Below, piece after piece: positions 1 through 8,052 of a DNA stretch of 64,000 bases. The notes beneath the pieces were generated by a model. It saw only the letters and a program-made list of their open reading frames with translations. It was not told the DNA's origin and ran no database searches. The translations under genes were made by a program, and so were the position numbers. The DNA comes from Reyranella sp. (GTDB lineage: Bacteria; Pseudomonadota; Alphaproteobacteria; Reyranellales; Reyranellaceae): contig JAIEOV010000081.1 of NCBI GenBank assembly GCA_019750135.1, positions 53,744 to 117,743 on the forward strand. Reading direction: 5' to 3'. The stretch's first letter is position 1. Each line of letters opens with the position of its first letter.

Positions 1-448
1 TGCTGTTGTTCGACGGGCTGCGGAAGGTGCTGACGCGGCCGTTGTCCTCGATCCAGCGCAGCTGGCGATTGTTGGGGATGTCGCTCCACACGAGGTAGCG
101 GCCCTGCGCGTTCCAGGCCGGTCCCTCCGACCACAAGGCACCGGTCCACAGGCGCTGGATGGGCGCGTTGGGCTGGCGTAGCCCATCGAAGCTCGGATCG
201 ACGGTGAGGACGTCGGGATCGGTGAAATAGACGTTGGGCGGCGCGTTCGGGCCCCACTCGCGCGGCGGCGTCGTGATGGTGGAGGGTGGAGTTGCCGGCC
301 TGGGTGGCGTTGCGGGCGCCGCCGGCGGTTGCTGGGCGAAGGCCCGTCCGGCTACGACGGTGGCGGCAGCCGCACCGGCCACACCAGCGAGCGCGCGACG
401 AGACATCGTCGCATGGCTCTTGTCCTCGAATTGCTTCGATGAGCTCAT
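1..448 (-). CDS. SMP-30/gluconolactonase-family protein, 3' end outside window
   Basis: The minus strand is open from 448 to the window edge. The visible 149 residues begin with a twin-arginine-type leader (MSRRALAGVAG, then an Ala-rich hydrophobic stretch ending GRAFAQ), a Pro/Ala linker, and the start of a six-bladed propeller domain with the motifs WSEGPAW and LVWSDIPNNRQLRW that are typical of SMP-30/gluconolactonase/LRE proteins. Such enzymes hydrolyse sugar lactones; export by Tat would place this one in the periplasm. The ATG at 448 is preferred because GGGAG lies 9 bases upstream; the internal ATG at 406, nearer the RR motif, has no ribosome binding site. The propeller metal ligands lie beyond the window, so substrate cannot be judged. 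Confidence 0.85.
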   Translation of the reverse strand, partial: MSSSKQFEDKSHATMSRRALAGVAGAAAATVVAGRAFAQQPPAAPATPPRPATPPSTITTPPREWGPNAPPNVYFTDPDVLTVDPSFDGLRQPNAPIQRLWTGALWSEGPAWNAQGRYLVWSDIPNNRQLRWIEDNGRVSTFRSPSNNS

Positions 449-531
449 GAGCGTCACTCCCAACGGTTTTTCGTTGTGTGAACTTTATCAGGGCAAAGAA
501 GTACGCGGACGCATACCTAAGTGGCTGCGCG

Positions 532-1008
532 CTACTGGGCCTTCTTCTCCCAGCGCGCTGCAGCGGCGTCGTCGCCTTCGTGGGCGCCGACCCATTTCTC
601 ACCGGCCGGCGTCTCTTCGAGCTTCCAGAACGGCGCCTTGGTCTTGAGCCAGTCTACCAGGAACTCGCAGGCCTCGAAGGCGGCCTCGCGATGAGGGGAT
701 CCGACCGCGACCAGCACGATACGGTCGCCGGCCTCCATCCGGCCGTAGCGATGCACAATGAGTGTCGCTTCGAGCGGCCAGCGCCGGTTGGCCTCGGCCT
801 CGATGTCCTCGAGCGCCTTCTCGGTCATGCCGGGATAGTGCTCCAGGGTCAGCGCATCGATGCGGTCGCGATGCAGGCCCTCGCGCACGTGCATCTCGCG
901 CACCAGGCCCACGAACACCGCCAGCCCGCCGATCCGTTTGTTGCCCTTGGTCAGCCGGTCGAGCTCGGCGCCGACGTCGAAGTCGCCTTCCTGGACCCGT
1001 ACCGCCAT
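532..1008 (-). CDS. moaE: Molybdopterin synthase catalytic subunit MoaE
   Basis: This 158-residue protein is the large subunit of molybdopterin synthase, which with thiocarboxylated MoaD inserts the dithiolene sulphurs into precursor Z (cPMP) in the cytoplasm. It shows the MoaE hallmarks: GGLAVFVGLVR near the start, LTLEHYPGMTEKAL, the VHRYGRMEAGD segment, and the C-terminal WLKTKAPFWKLEE segment that carries the two lysines used for catalysis. Length is normal. It starts one base after the moaD stop, so the two are surely co-translated. The cofactor made here would serve the three molybdenum hydroxylase sets elsewhere in the window. Confidence 0.97.
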   Translation of the reverse strand: MAVRVQEGDFDVGAELDRLTKGNKRIGGLAVFVGLVREMHVREGLHRDRIDALTLEHYPGMTEKALEDIEAEANRRWPLEATLIVHRYGRMEAGDRIVLVAVGSPHREAAFEACEFLVDWLKTKAPFWKLEETPAGEKWVGAHEGDDAAAARWEKKAQ

Positions 1009-1009
1009 G

Positions 1010-1261
1010 TCAGCCCCCCGTGAAGGGTGGGAAGAACGCGACCTCGCGCGCGCCGGTGATGGGCACGTCGAAGGTTGCCGTGCGTTGGTCGACCGCTGCC
1101 CCGAAGGCCGCGCCCTCGGCCAGCGCCTCGGCGTGGCCGGCGCTGCGGTTGCGCAGCCAGGTGACCAGGTCGCCCACCGTCTTGACGTCGGCAGGCAGCG
1201 AGATTTCCTCGTCCGCGACGCCCACGGTGCGCTTCATCCAGGCGAAGTAGCGGACTTTCAT
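1010..1261 (-). CDS. moaD: Molybdopterin synthase sulphur carrier subunit MoaD
   Basis: This 83-residue ubiquitin-fold protein starts MKVRYFAWMKRTVG and ends FFPPFTGG; the C-terminal Gly-Gly is the residue pair that is adenylated and thiocarboxylated to carry sulphur. Its ATG overlaps the pgsA stop codon as ATGA, and moaE follows after a single base, so pgsA-moaD-moaE form one translationally coupled unit downstream of uvrC. The uvrC-pgsA-moaD-moaE order is common in Alphaproteobacteria. Confidence 0.96.
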   Translation of the reverse strand: MKVRYFAWMKRTVGVADEEISLPADVKTVGDLVTWLRNRSAGHAEALAEGAAFGAAVDQRTATFDVPITGAREVAFFPPFTGG

Positions 1262-1815
1262 GTGGGCCCGCCCTCGGCCATGTGGCGCAGGCCGGTACGC
1301 AGATAGTCGTAGCCCGTGATCAGGGTGAGCACGGCGGCCACCCAGATCAGCACCAGGCCGATTTGCCCGATGACCGTCGGAACTGCATCGCCCAGCAGCA
1401 GAATGGTGATGGCCCCCATTTGCGCGCCCGTCTTCCATTTGGCGAGCTGGCTCACCGGCACGCTGACATGGAGTTCGGCCAGGAACTCGCGCAGGCCCGA
1501 GACCAGGATTTCGCGCGCCAAGATGATGAGGGCCGCGAGAACGTGGATCCCGCTCAGCGTGCCGACGTCGACCAGCATCACCAGCGCGGCCGCCACCAGA
1601 AGCTTGTCGGCGATCGGATCGAGGAAACGGCCGAACCGCGAGATCTGGTGGTAGCGCCGGGCGAAATAGCCGTCGAACCAGTCGGTGATGCAGGCCACCG
1701 CAAACAGGCCCGCCGACACCCACTGCGCCCAGCCGTGGTCGAGCCAGAAGCACGCCACCACCAGCGGAATCGCCGCGATACGCGACAGCGTCAGCAGGTT
1801 GGGAAGACTGAACAT
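1258..1815 (-). CDS. pgsA: CDP-diacylglycerol-glycerol-3-phosphate 3-phosphatidyltransferase
   Basis: This 185-residue polytopic inner-membrane enzyme makes phosphatidylglycerophosphate from CDP-diacylglycerol and glycerol 3-phosphate, the committed step to phosphatidylglycerol and cardiolipin. It begins MFSLPNLLTLSRIAAIPLV, as PgsA proteins do, and has the CDP-alcohol phosphotransferase signature D-G-x2-A-R-x8-G-x3-D-x3-D in DWFDGYFARR...GRFLDPIADK (about residues 45-71). Several hydrophobic helices follow. It starts 11 bases after the uvrC stop and its own stop overlaps moaD. Confidence 0.97.
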   Translation of the reverse strand: MFSLPNLLTLSRIAAIPLVVACFWLDHGWAQWVSAGLFAVACITDWFDGYFARRYHQISRFGRFLDPIADKLLVAAALVMLVDVGTLSGIHVLAALIILAREILVSGLREFLAELHVSVPVSQLAKWKTGAQMGAITILLLGDAVPTVIGQIGLVLIWVAAVLTLITGYDYLRTGLRHMAEGGPT

Positions 1816-1826
1816 GTCCGTCCTTC

Positions 1827-3731
1827 TTAGCGACCACCCCGGAAATGGTCATGGATTTTCTGGGCCAGTGCGTCGGAGATGCCCGACACGGCTTTGATGT
1901 CCTCCAGGGTGGCGACGGCCACTGCACGGGCGCTGCCGAAATGGTGCAGCAAGGCGCGTTTGCGGCCGGCGCCGATGCCCGGCACCTCGTCGAGTGCCGA
2001 CTTGGTGATGTCGGCGGCGCGCCGCGTGCGGTGCGTGCCGATGGCGAAGCGATGCGCCTCGTCCCGCAGCCGCTGCAGGAAGTAGAGCACCGGATCGCGC
2101 GGCTCGAGCGAGAAGGGCGGCTTGCCGGGCATGAAGAACCGCTCGCGGCCGGCATCTCGGTCTGGGCCCTTGGCGATGCCGACGATGGCGATGTCCTCGA
2201 GGCCGAGCTCGCTCAGCACCTGGCGCGCGACCTCGAGCTGGCCCTGGCCGCCGTCGATCAGCACCAGGTCGGGCCAGCTCTCGTCGTCGCGCTCGGGATC
2301 CTCCTTCAGTGCACGGCCGAAGCGGCGCGTCAGCACCTCGCGCATCATGGCGAAGTCGTCGCCCGCCGCGCCTTCGGTCTTGATGTTGAACTTGCGATAG
2401 GAGTTTTTGACGAAACCGTCCGGGCCGGCCACCACCATGGCGCCGATCGGCGCGGCGCCCTGGATGTGGCTGTTGTCGTAGATCTCGATGCGTTCGGGCG
2501 ATCCGTCGAGGCTGAACACCCGGGCCACGCCCTCCAGCAATTGCCGCTGCGTGCCGCGCTCGGCCATGCGCCGCGCCAGCGCCTCGCGGGCATTGACCAC
2601 GGCCTGGTCGAGCGCGTCCTTCTGGTCGCCGCGCTTGGGATGGCGGATCTCGACCTTGTGGCCGGCCGTCATGGCCAGCGCGCTTTCCAGCAGCTCGGCC
2701 TCGGCGACGTCGTGGCTGGTCAGGATCAGTTTGGGCGCCTGCCGCGCTTCGTAGAACTGGCCGATGAAGGCCGACAGCACGACGGGCTCGTCGAGATCCT
2801 TGGTGTGGCTGGGGAAATAGGCGCGATTGCCGAGATTCTGGCCGGCACGCAGGAAGAACACCTGGACACAGACCTGGCCGCCCTCGGCGTGCACGGCGAA
2901 GATGTCGGCCTCGTCGATCGACGGCAGGGTGATCGACTGGTGCGACTGGATGTGCGCCAGCGCGCGGATGCGGTCGCGCAGGACCGCGGCGCGTTCGAAT
3001 TCGAGACCGACCGAGGCCTGCTCCATGCGCTGTGACAATGCCTGCTGGATCTCGCGGTTGCGGCCGCCCAGGAAGCCGCGCACCTCGTCGACGATGCTGT
3101 CGTACTCGGGCTTGTCGATGCGGCCGACGCAGGGCGCCGTGCAGCGCTTGATCTGGTACTGCAGGCAGGGCCGCGTGCGGGTCGAGAACACGCCGTCCGA
3201 GCACGAGCGCAGGGGGAAGGCGCGCTGCAGGGCGTAGAGCGTGCGGTTGACGGCGGTGGCCGAAGCGAACGGACCGAAATACTCGTTCTTCGGATCGCGC
3301 ACCCCACGGTGCTTGGCGAGCTGCGGCCACTCGGTGTCGCGGCGGATGACGATATAGGGGAACGACTTGTCGTCGCGCAGCAGCACGTTGAAGCGTGGCT
3401 TGAAGCGCTTGATCAGGTTGTTCTCGAGCAGCAGGGCCTCGGCCTCGCTGTCGGTGACCGCGAACTCCATGGTCCGCGTGTTCGACACCATGCGCAGCAG
3501 GCGGTTGTCGAGGCGCGTCGGCTGGGTGTAGGCGGCGACGCGGCTCCTGAGCGAGCGCGCCTTGCCGACATAGAGGACCTCGCCGTCGGCCGCGATCATG
3601 CGATAGACGCCCGGCTTGCGCGGCAGGGTGTGCACGAACTCGCCGATGATGCGCATGCCGTCGGCCAGCGAGCCTTCGCTGGGTGGCGCCTCCTCGGCGG
3701 ATTTCAGATCGATGTCGGTTTCGTCGCTCAC
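1827..3731 (-). CDS. uvrC: Excinuclease ABC subunit C
   Basis: UvrC makes the two incisions in nucleotide excision repair after UvrA/UvrB damage recognition. In order the protein has a GIY-YIG nuclease domain (KPGVYRM...VLYVGKARSLRSRV) for the 3' cut, a UVR motif that binds UvrB, the RNase H-like UvrC domain (IEIYDNSHIQG, LVLIDGGQGQL, RDEAHRFAI supply the acidic and His residues) for the 5' cut, and a tandem helix-hairpin-helix tail (EVPGIGAGRKRALL, VSGISDALAQKI). I chose the GTG at 3731, with AGGA just upstream, giving 634 residues. The frame stays open to 3878, but those extra 49 residues are Arg/Ser-rich and unlike UvrC. It heads the uvrC-pgsA-moaD-moaE group. Confidence 0.95.
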   Translation of the reverse strand: MSDETDIDLKSAEEAPPSEGSLADGMRIIGEFVHTLPRKPGVYRMIAADGEVLYVGKARSLRSRVAAYTQPTRLDNRLLRMVSNTRTMEFAVTDSEAEALLLENNLIKRFKPRFNVLLRDDKSFPYIVIRRDTEWPQLAKHRGVRDPKNEYFGPFASATAVNRTLYALQRAFPLRSCSDGVFSTRTRPCLQYQIKRCTAPCVGRIDKPEYDSIVDEVRGFLGGRNREIQQALSQRMEQASVGLEFERAAVLRDRIRALAHIQSHQSITLPSIDEADIFAVHAEGGQVCVQVFFLRAGQNLGNRAYFPSHTKDLDEPVVLSAFIGQFYEARQAPKLILTSHDVAEAELLESALAMTAGHKVEIRHPKRGDQKDALDQAVVNAREALARRMAERGTQRQLLEGVARVFSLDGSPERIEIYDNSHIQGAAPIGAMVVAGPDGFVKNSYRKFNIKTEGAAGDDFAMMREVLTRRFGRALKEDPERDDESWPDLVLIDGGQGQLEVARQVLSELGLEDIAIVGIAKGPDRDAGRERFFMPGKPPFSLEPRDPVLYFLQRLRDEAHRFAIGTHRTRRAADITKSALDEVPGIGAGRKRALLHHFGSARAVAVATLEDIKAVSGISDALAQKIHDHFRGGR

Positions 3732-4040
3732 GAGGTCCTGCCGCAGCGCATCCCTACGCCGACGCCGGGAGCTAGGACAGTGGGCCACGAAGAGCCCTTT
3801 GCGGAGCCCATGTGGGGAAGTCTGTGAACAAGCCCGGTGTCGGCCTACCGTTGCACCATCGTCACTGTGTTGACTCAATCCAGGGGCGATGGCAGCAGGC
3901 CGCTATTTAAGCGTTAATTATCTGATTTCAATAAGGAATTTAACCTGGGGACGGTCTGAATATATCACTGGTGGCGGCAGACGTTCGCTTTTTGATCCGA
4001 TCGTCTGCCGCGTTCCAATGTGTGGGTAAGTTCGGTCGCT
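3732..4040. other. Intergenic region between phoH and uvrC
   Basis: No convincing gene lies in these 309 bases. The segment at about 3895-3965 is strikingly AT-rich for this DNA and contains, on the minus strand, TTGAAA and TAAATA separated by 16 bases, a weak candidate promoter for the uvrC group. Near phoH there is an inverted repeat with 8-base arms, GGCAGACG and CGTCTGCC, around 3976-4009; it lacks a T-run on the minus strand, so I do not call it a terminator. Confidence 0.5.
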
Positions 4041-4766
4041 TTACAGCACCGACAACATGCGTCCGACCAACGGGTGGCGCACCACGTCCTTGTCCGTCAG
4101 CCGCACCACGGCCACGTCGTCGAGCCCTTCGAGACGCTGGGAGATGGCCTTCAGGCCCGACAGCTCGGGCAGCAGGTCGGTCTGGTCGGGATCGCCCGTC
4201 ATCACCATGGTCGAGTGCCAGCCCAGCCGGGTCAGCAGCATCTTGAGCTGGCCGTAGGTGCAGTTCTGCGCCTCGTCGATCAGCACGAAGGCGTTGTTCA
4301 ACGTCCGGCCGCGCATGAAGGCCACCGGGGCGATCTCGATCGTGCCGTCGTCGAGGTTCTGGCGCAGGCGCTTGGCGCCCAGCCGGTCGTTCAGGGCGTC
4401 CCACAGGGGACGCAGGTAGGGATCGAGCTTTTCGCGCATGTCGCCCGGCAGGAAGCCCAGGTTCTCGCCGGCTTCCACGGCCGGCCGCGACAGCATGATG
4501 CGGGAGACAGTGCCGGCTTCGAGGGCCTCCACGGCGGCCGAAATGGCGAGGTAGGTCTTACCGGTGCCGGCGGGTCCGAGGGCGACGGTAAGCGGCTTGG
4601 TGTCGATCGCCTCCATCAGGATGCGTTGGTTGTCGCTTCGCGGTCGGATTTTCCGGATGTAGCTCTGATCGCGGTCGTTGGCCGGAGTGTGGTCGAAGAC
4701 AAGGTTGTGAATACGGGCGCTATCGATGGCGTGCAGCTTGGCGCGGCGTGCGGCGCGTTTGGCCAT
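4041..4766 (-). CDS. phoH: PhoH family ATPase
   Basis: This 241-residue cytoplasmic protein is a compact PhoH-type P-loop NTPase. Walker A is GPAGTGKT at residues 64-71 and Walker B is VLIDEAQN near residue 157; SRPAVEAGENLGFLPG, VMTGDPDQTDLLP and the C-terminal RLTDKDVVRHPLVGRML are family signatures. PhoH proteins are related to the RecBCD/SF1 helicase fold and are linked to RNA metabolism, but no precise reaction is established. In many Alphaproteobacteria phoH sits beside ybeY and hemolysin-like genes; here it is alone, separated from guanine deaminase by a terminator-bearing 264-base gap. Confidence 0.93.
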   Translation of the reverse strand: MAKRAARRAKLHAIDSARIHNLVFDHTPANDRDQSYIRKIRPRSDNQRILMEAIDTKPLTVALGPAGTGKTYLAISAAVEALEAGTVSRIMLSRPAVEAGENLGFLPGDMREKLDPYLRPLWDALNDRLGAKRLRQNLDDGTIEIAPVAFMRGRTLNNAFVLIDEAQNCTYGQLKMLLTRLGWHSTMVMTGDPDQTDLLPELSGLKAISQRLEGLDDVAVVRLTDKDVVRHPLVGRMLSVL

Positions 4767-4812
4767 ATTCGTACTCCGGAGGCTTGGTCAGAGGAGCGGG
4801 AACCGAGCGCCG

Positions 4813-4843
4813 AAAAGCAAAACGCCCCCGCAAGCGGAGGCGT
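4813..4843 (-). terminator. Intrinsic terminator between guaD and phoH
   Basis: On the minus strand ACGCCTCCGC, a TT loop and GCGGGGGCGT form a 10-bp stem with one G-T pair, followed by TTTTGCTTTT. It lies 188 bases after the guaD stop and 47 bases before the phoH start. It ends either the guaD transcript or a separate short RNA that starts in the 4990-5040 interval. Confidence 0.8.
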
Positions 4844-4996
4844 CGGCGATCGATGGTCAGGCGGAAGGTGAGGCTGACAGGGCACGCGGTGGGGATTCCA
4901 CCGGTGATCCGATTTCCGTCGCGGTACGAACACCTCGGACGGATAAGCACCTCCTTCAGCTACCGGGAGAAGGGTACCCCGAATATGGCGGTCCGG

Positions 4997-5010
4997 CCAC
5001 AATATTGTGG
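4997..5010. promoter_or_regulatory. Perfect 14-bp palindrome, candidate operator
   Basis: CCACAATATTGTGG is a perfect palindrome in an AT-rich island just downstream of the guaD stop, and AATATT recurs at 5021-5026. Its position upstream of the terminator-bearing interval suggests a protein binding site controlling transcription toward phoH. The regulator is unknown. Confidence 0.4.
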
Positions 5011-5030
5011 GTCGGAACGCAATATTCACA

Positions 5031-6380
5031 CTATGGAAAGGGGGGTGTAACCCTAGCCCCGCGGTCGTGGACCAGCTGGCCGGCGGCGTAAGTGGCCTGC
5101 ACGGCGCGGTCGTCGCCCAGGGTCATCTGGATGAAAAGCTGCTCGGCGAAGTCGCGGGCGAAGCCCATGCGGAAGTCGATCAGCGGCGTCGACCGCATGT
5201 CGAGCACGACCAGGTCGGCTTCCATGCCCGGAGCGATGCTGCCGATGCGGTCGTCGAGATACATCGCCCGCGCCGAGCCGCGGGTGGCGAGGTAGTATGC
5301 GTGGCCGGCCGACAGGGACTGCTGGTTGAGCTGGGCCGCCTTGTACGCCTCGCCCAGGGTCGCGAGGATCGAGAACGACGTGCCGGCGCCGATGTCGGTG
5401 CCCAGGCCGACTCGCACCGGGCGCTCGGGCTTGAGCGCGCGCGCGAGATTGAAGGCGCCGCTGCCCAGGAAGAAGTTCGAGGTCGGGCAGTGCGAGATGG
5501 CGGCGCCGCAATCGTGCAGGTGCTGCAGCTCGCCCTCGCTGAGCCAGATGCCGTGGCCGAACACGGCGCGTTGGCCGCACAGGCCATGATGGTCGTAGAC
5601 GTCGAGGTAGTCGCGCCGGTCAGGAAACAGCTCCTTGATCCAGGCCACCTCCTGGCGGGTCTCGGCGATGTGGGTCTGCATCAGGCAGTCGGCGTGCTCG
5701 CGCCACAGCGTGCCGGCCATCGCCAGTTGCTCGGGCGAACTCGATCCGGCGTAGCGCGGCGTGATGGCGTAGAGCAGCCGGCCGCGGCCATGCCATTTGG
5801 CGATCAGCGCCTTCGACTGGTCGTAGCTCGACTGCGGCGTGTCACGTAGCGCCTCGGGCGCGTTGCGATCCATCATCGCCTTGCCGGCGGCCATCCGCAG
5901 GCCGAGCTTCTCGGCCTCCTCGAACAGCACGTCGACCGAATGCGGATGGACGGTGCAGTAGACGCAAGCCGTCGTGATGCCGTTGCGCAGGTTCTCGCGC
6001 AGGAAGGTCCGGGCGACGCTGCGGGCGTATTCCTGGTCGGCGAACTTGAGCTCGGCGGGGAAGGTGTACTGGTTCAGCCAGTCGAGCAGCTGCGCGCCGT
6101 AGGCCGCCATCATCGGCGTTTGCGGGAAATGGACGTGGGTGTCGATGAAGCCCGCCGAGATCAGCGCGTCCTTGCCGAAGTCGCGGATCTCGATGCCGGC
6201 CGGCAGTTGCGGCAGCACGCGATCGGCGGGACCGAAATGCGAGATGCGCCCGTCCGCCATGGCGACGATGGCATCGGGCTCGTGGACCATCGTCTTGTCG
6301 AGACCGTCGCGAAACGGATCGCCGGTGAAGGTGAGGGCAGGGCCACGGATGGCGATCGGACGGGAAGGGATCGCGGACAT
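5031..6380 (-). CDS. guaD: Guanine deaminase
   Basis: This 449-residue zinc amidohydrolase converts guanine to xanthine and ammonia in purine catabolism. The metal-binding motif FIDTHVHFPQ, the HIAET His, and the family signature ISHCPTSNFFLGSGAFNL followed by VGLGTDIGAGTSFS (metal-ligand Asp) are all present. The reading frame continues to a TTG at 6410, but the ATG at 6380 (MSAIPSRPIAIRGPALTF) matches family N-termini better, although neither has an obvious ribosome binding site. Its xanthine product could in principle feed a molybdenum hydroxylase, but none of the hydroxylases here is adjacent. Confidence 0.95.
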   Translation of the reverse strand: MSAIPSRPIAIRGPALTFTGDPFRDGLDKTMVHEPDAIVAMADGRISHFGPADRVLPQLPAGIEIRDFGKDALISAGFIDTHVHFPQTPMMAAYGAQLLDWLNQYTFPAELKFADQEYARSVARTFLRENLRNGITTACVYCTVHPHSVDVLFEEAEKLGLRMAAGKAMMDRNAPEALRDTPQSSYDQSKALIAKWHGRGRLLYAITPRYAGSSSPEQLAMAGTLWREHADCLMQTHIAETRQEVAWIKELFPDRRDYLDVYDHHGLCGQRAVFGHGIWLSEGELQHLHDCGAAISHCPTSNFFLGSGAFNLARALKPERPVRVGLGTDIGAGTSFSILATLGEAYKAAQLNQQSLSAGHAYYLATRGSARAMYLDDRIGSIAPGMEADLVVLDMRSTPLIDFRMGFARDFAEQLFIQMTLGDDRAVQATYAAGQLVHDRGARVTPPFP

Positions 6381-6447
6381 ATCGGGCGACGTTGAAGAGC
6401 CTGTGATCAAAGTGCAATAGGCGTCCGGCCGGGCGCGGCTGCACCGA

Positions 6448-6564
6448 TCAAATGTGATCCATCACCCAGAGCAGGGCCGTCACGCTGCCGAAGTACGCAC
6501 AGACGAGCAATACGGCATAGCGCTCGGGCCATGAGATCGTTGGCCCGCCATCATGATCAGCCAT
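6448..6564 (-). CDS. 38-residue single-pass membrane peptide
   Basis: The peptide starts MADHDGGPTISWPERYAVL and has one hydrophobic helix (about residues 17-34) before ending VMDHI. An AGGA element 9 bases before the ATG overlaps the stop codon of the preceding DUF2569 gene, which ends only 7 bases upstream, so the two are probably translated from one message. It is too short for automated callers. No family is recognised; it might be a small partner of the DUF2569 membrane protein. Confidence 0.5.
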   Translation of the reverse strand: MADHDGGPTISWPERYAVLLVCAYFGSVTALLWVMDHI

Positions 6565-6571
6565 CTCAGTC

Positions 6572-7042
6572 CTAGTTCACGAAAGTGTTGCGGACGCGTA
6601 CGGATACCTTGAGATACATCCATAGCCCGACAGCGATGGCGCTGCCGATCGTTTGCGCGATCGTCTTTTCATCCAGCACCTGGCTCACCTCGATTTTCAG
6701 GATGCTTGCGACCGGGGCGGCGTCGACAAAAGGCAGCAAGATCGCCGCCGCGCCCTGACACATCCACAGGGACGGAAAAGACCGCGATTTCCTGAGCATC
6801 ATCACCGTGGTCACGACGACAAGAGCAAGCAACGCGACGTTCAGCGCAAGCTCGACATAGATGGCCAGTTCGCCGTCGCTCGTCAGGTTGGGCGTCTTGA
6901 ACAACTCGATGTCGTCCACGACCGATTTCAGAACCCTGAGGATTCCGCCCACCTGTCCGATCATCATCAGGATCAGCCAGCCGCCAAGCCCGCTTGGCTC
7001 CGCTGTCGCACTCGACGAAGAAGGACTGTTCGGCGAAGTCAT
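6572..7042 (-). CDS. DUF2569 family membrane protein
   Basis: This 156-residue protein has a Ser/Pro-rich cytoplasmic start, then LGGWLILMMIGQVGGILR, the typical DUF2569 opening segment, and three more hydrophobic helices (LALNVALLALVVVTTVMML, the FPSLWMCQGAAAILL region, AIAVGLWMYLKVSVRVR). The order of four helices and the basic C-terminus match the DUF2569/YdgK family of inner-membrane proteins of unknown function. The ATG at 7042 has GGGAG about 12 bases upstream. The frame stays open far upstream to 8026, but that part is antisense to the 7253 gene and is not counted. Confidence 0.8.
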   Translation of the reverse strand: MTSPNSPSSSSATAEPSGLGGWLILMMIGQVGGILRVLKSVVDDIELFKTPNLTSDGELAIYVELALNVALLALVVVTTVMMLRKSRSFPSLWMCQGAAAILLPFVDAAPVASILKIEVSQVLDEKTIAQTIGSAIAVGLWMYLKVSVRVRNTFVN

Positions 7043-7252
7043 TGTTCCAGGGCTCCCAACAGTGCTAACGCGATGATTGCATTGCATTTTCCTGGGTTCA
7101 ACCCTTCGCGCACGAGCCGGTCGACAACAAGCCTGCTCTCGTAATGTGCGTTTTGTCCCGGCGAGATATGCGCGATACAACTTATGATAGCAGAGGCCCG
7201 AGGCGCGAAAACTTGCCAGGATGAAGGGACCAAACCTCTGGGGGAGGCAAGA

Positions 7253-7996
7253 ATGGTCCGATTCCTGAAATTGGGCGCTTGGGCCCTCGGCCTGCTGGCG
7301 GCATCGGCGATCATGGCCGGTGCGGCGGTCGCCCAGGTCAACGTCCTCATTCAGAACCAGCAGAGCCGCACGATCTACGTCGCCTTCACGCTCGGCAATG
7401 GCCAGGCCCCCGGCGCGATCAATTGGGGCAACTGCAGCGCATTCGTGAAGAACAACCAGGTGACCATCGCGGGCGGCATGGCTTGCAATACGACCGTCCC
7501 GACGTCGTCCAGCTCGTCGCGCTTCTGCGCGTCGACGGCTCCGATGCAGACGCCGAACTGCTATCAGGCGCAGACCAACCATCAGACCATGATCGAAACG
7601 ACTTTCGGCGCAGGCGGCCCGCGCTGCTATCCCGCGAGCATGGCGAGCTGCGTCTGGTACGACATCAGCCTCATCCCCGCGAACTGCACGGACCAGCTCT
7701 GGCAGAGCCAGAACTACTGCTCGAACACCGGCGGCGCCGCTTACAACCTGCCGGTCCAGCTGTCGTGCCAGAACCAGCCGACCTACACCTGCAAGGGGCC
7801 GCCCGGCACCACCTACGGCAATTCGGGTTTCCCGACGAACTGCGGCAATCCGAACGCGACCTGCACGGGCAACACGCCGAACTGCGTGAATGCCTATTTC
7901 CATCCGATGTTCGTGCCGCCGTGGAGCAAGTACCAGCCCAACGCCCAGTGCCCGGCCGGCTCGGCGCTGCAGGTGACGTTCCTCGCGGGGCCGTAG
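7253..7996 (+). CDS. Secreted Cys-rich thaumatin-like protein
   Basis: This 247-residue protein has a classical signal peptide (MVRFLKLGAWALG... cleaved after AAVAQ) and a strong ribosome binding site, GGGGGAGG, six bases before the ATG. The mature part is rich in Cys (about 14), Asn and aromatic residues. VNVLIQNQQSRTIYVAF at the mature N-terminus and CVWYDISLIPANC mid-protein resemble the beta-sandwich start and the YD-SLV strand of thaumatin-like/osmotin-type proteins. It would be exported and disulphide-bonded. The neighbouring 8053 gene follows 56 bases on. Function is unknown; assignment to the thaumatin fold is inference. Confidence 0.7.
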   Translation: MVRFLKLGAWALGLLAASAIMAGAAVAQVNVLIQNQQSRTIYVAFTLGNGQAPGAINWGNCSAFVKNNQVTIAGGMACNTTVPTSSSSSRFCASTAPMQTPNCYQAQTNHQTMIETTFGAGGPRCYPASMASCVWYDISLIPANCTDQLWQSQNYCSNTGGAAYNLPVQLSCQNQPTYTCKGPPGTTYGNSGFPTNCGNPNATCTGNTPNCVNAYFHPMFVPPWSKYQPNAQCPAGSALQVTFLAGP

Positions 7997-8052
7997 CGGA
8001 GATACACAGGCCAAAGCCTTCAGCACGCTCGACGAGCGGGAGAGGAGGCGAG

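Noticed and set aside
3976..4009. GGCAGACG/CGTCTGCC inverted repeat after phoH as terminator
   Set aside because: The loop is long and no T-run follows on the minus strand, so it is kept only as a note.
7043..8026. N-terminal extension of the DUF2569 frame and other minus-strand frames here
   Set aside because: This part is antisense to the signal-peptide-bearing gene at 7253. The DUF2569 homology begins only after the ATG at 7042.
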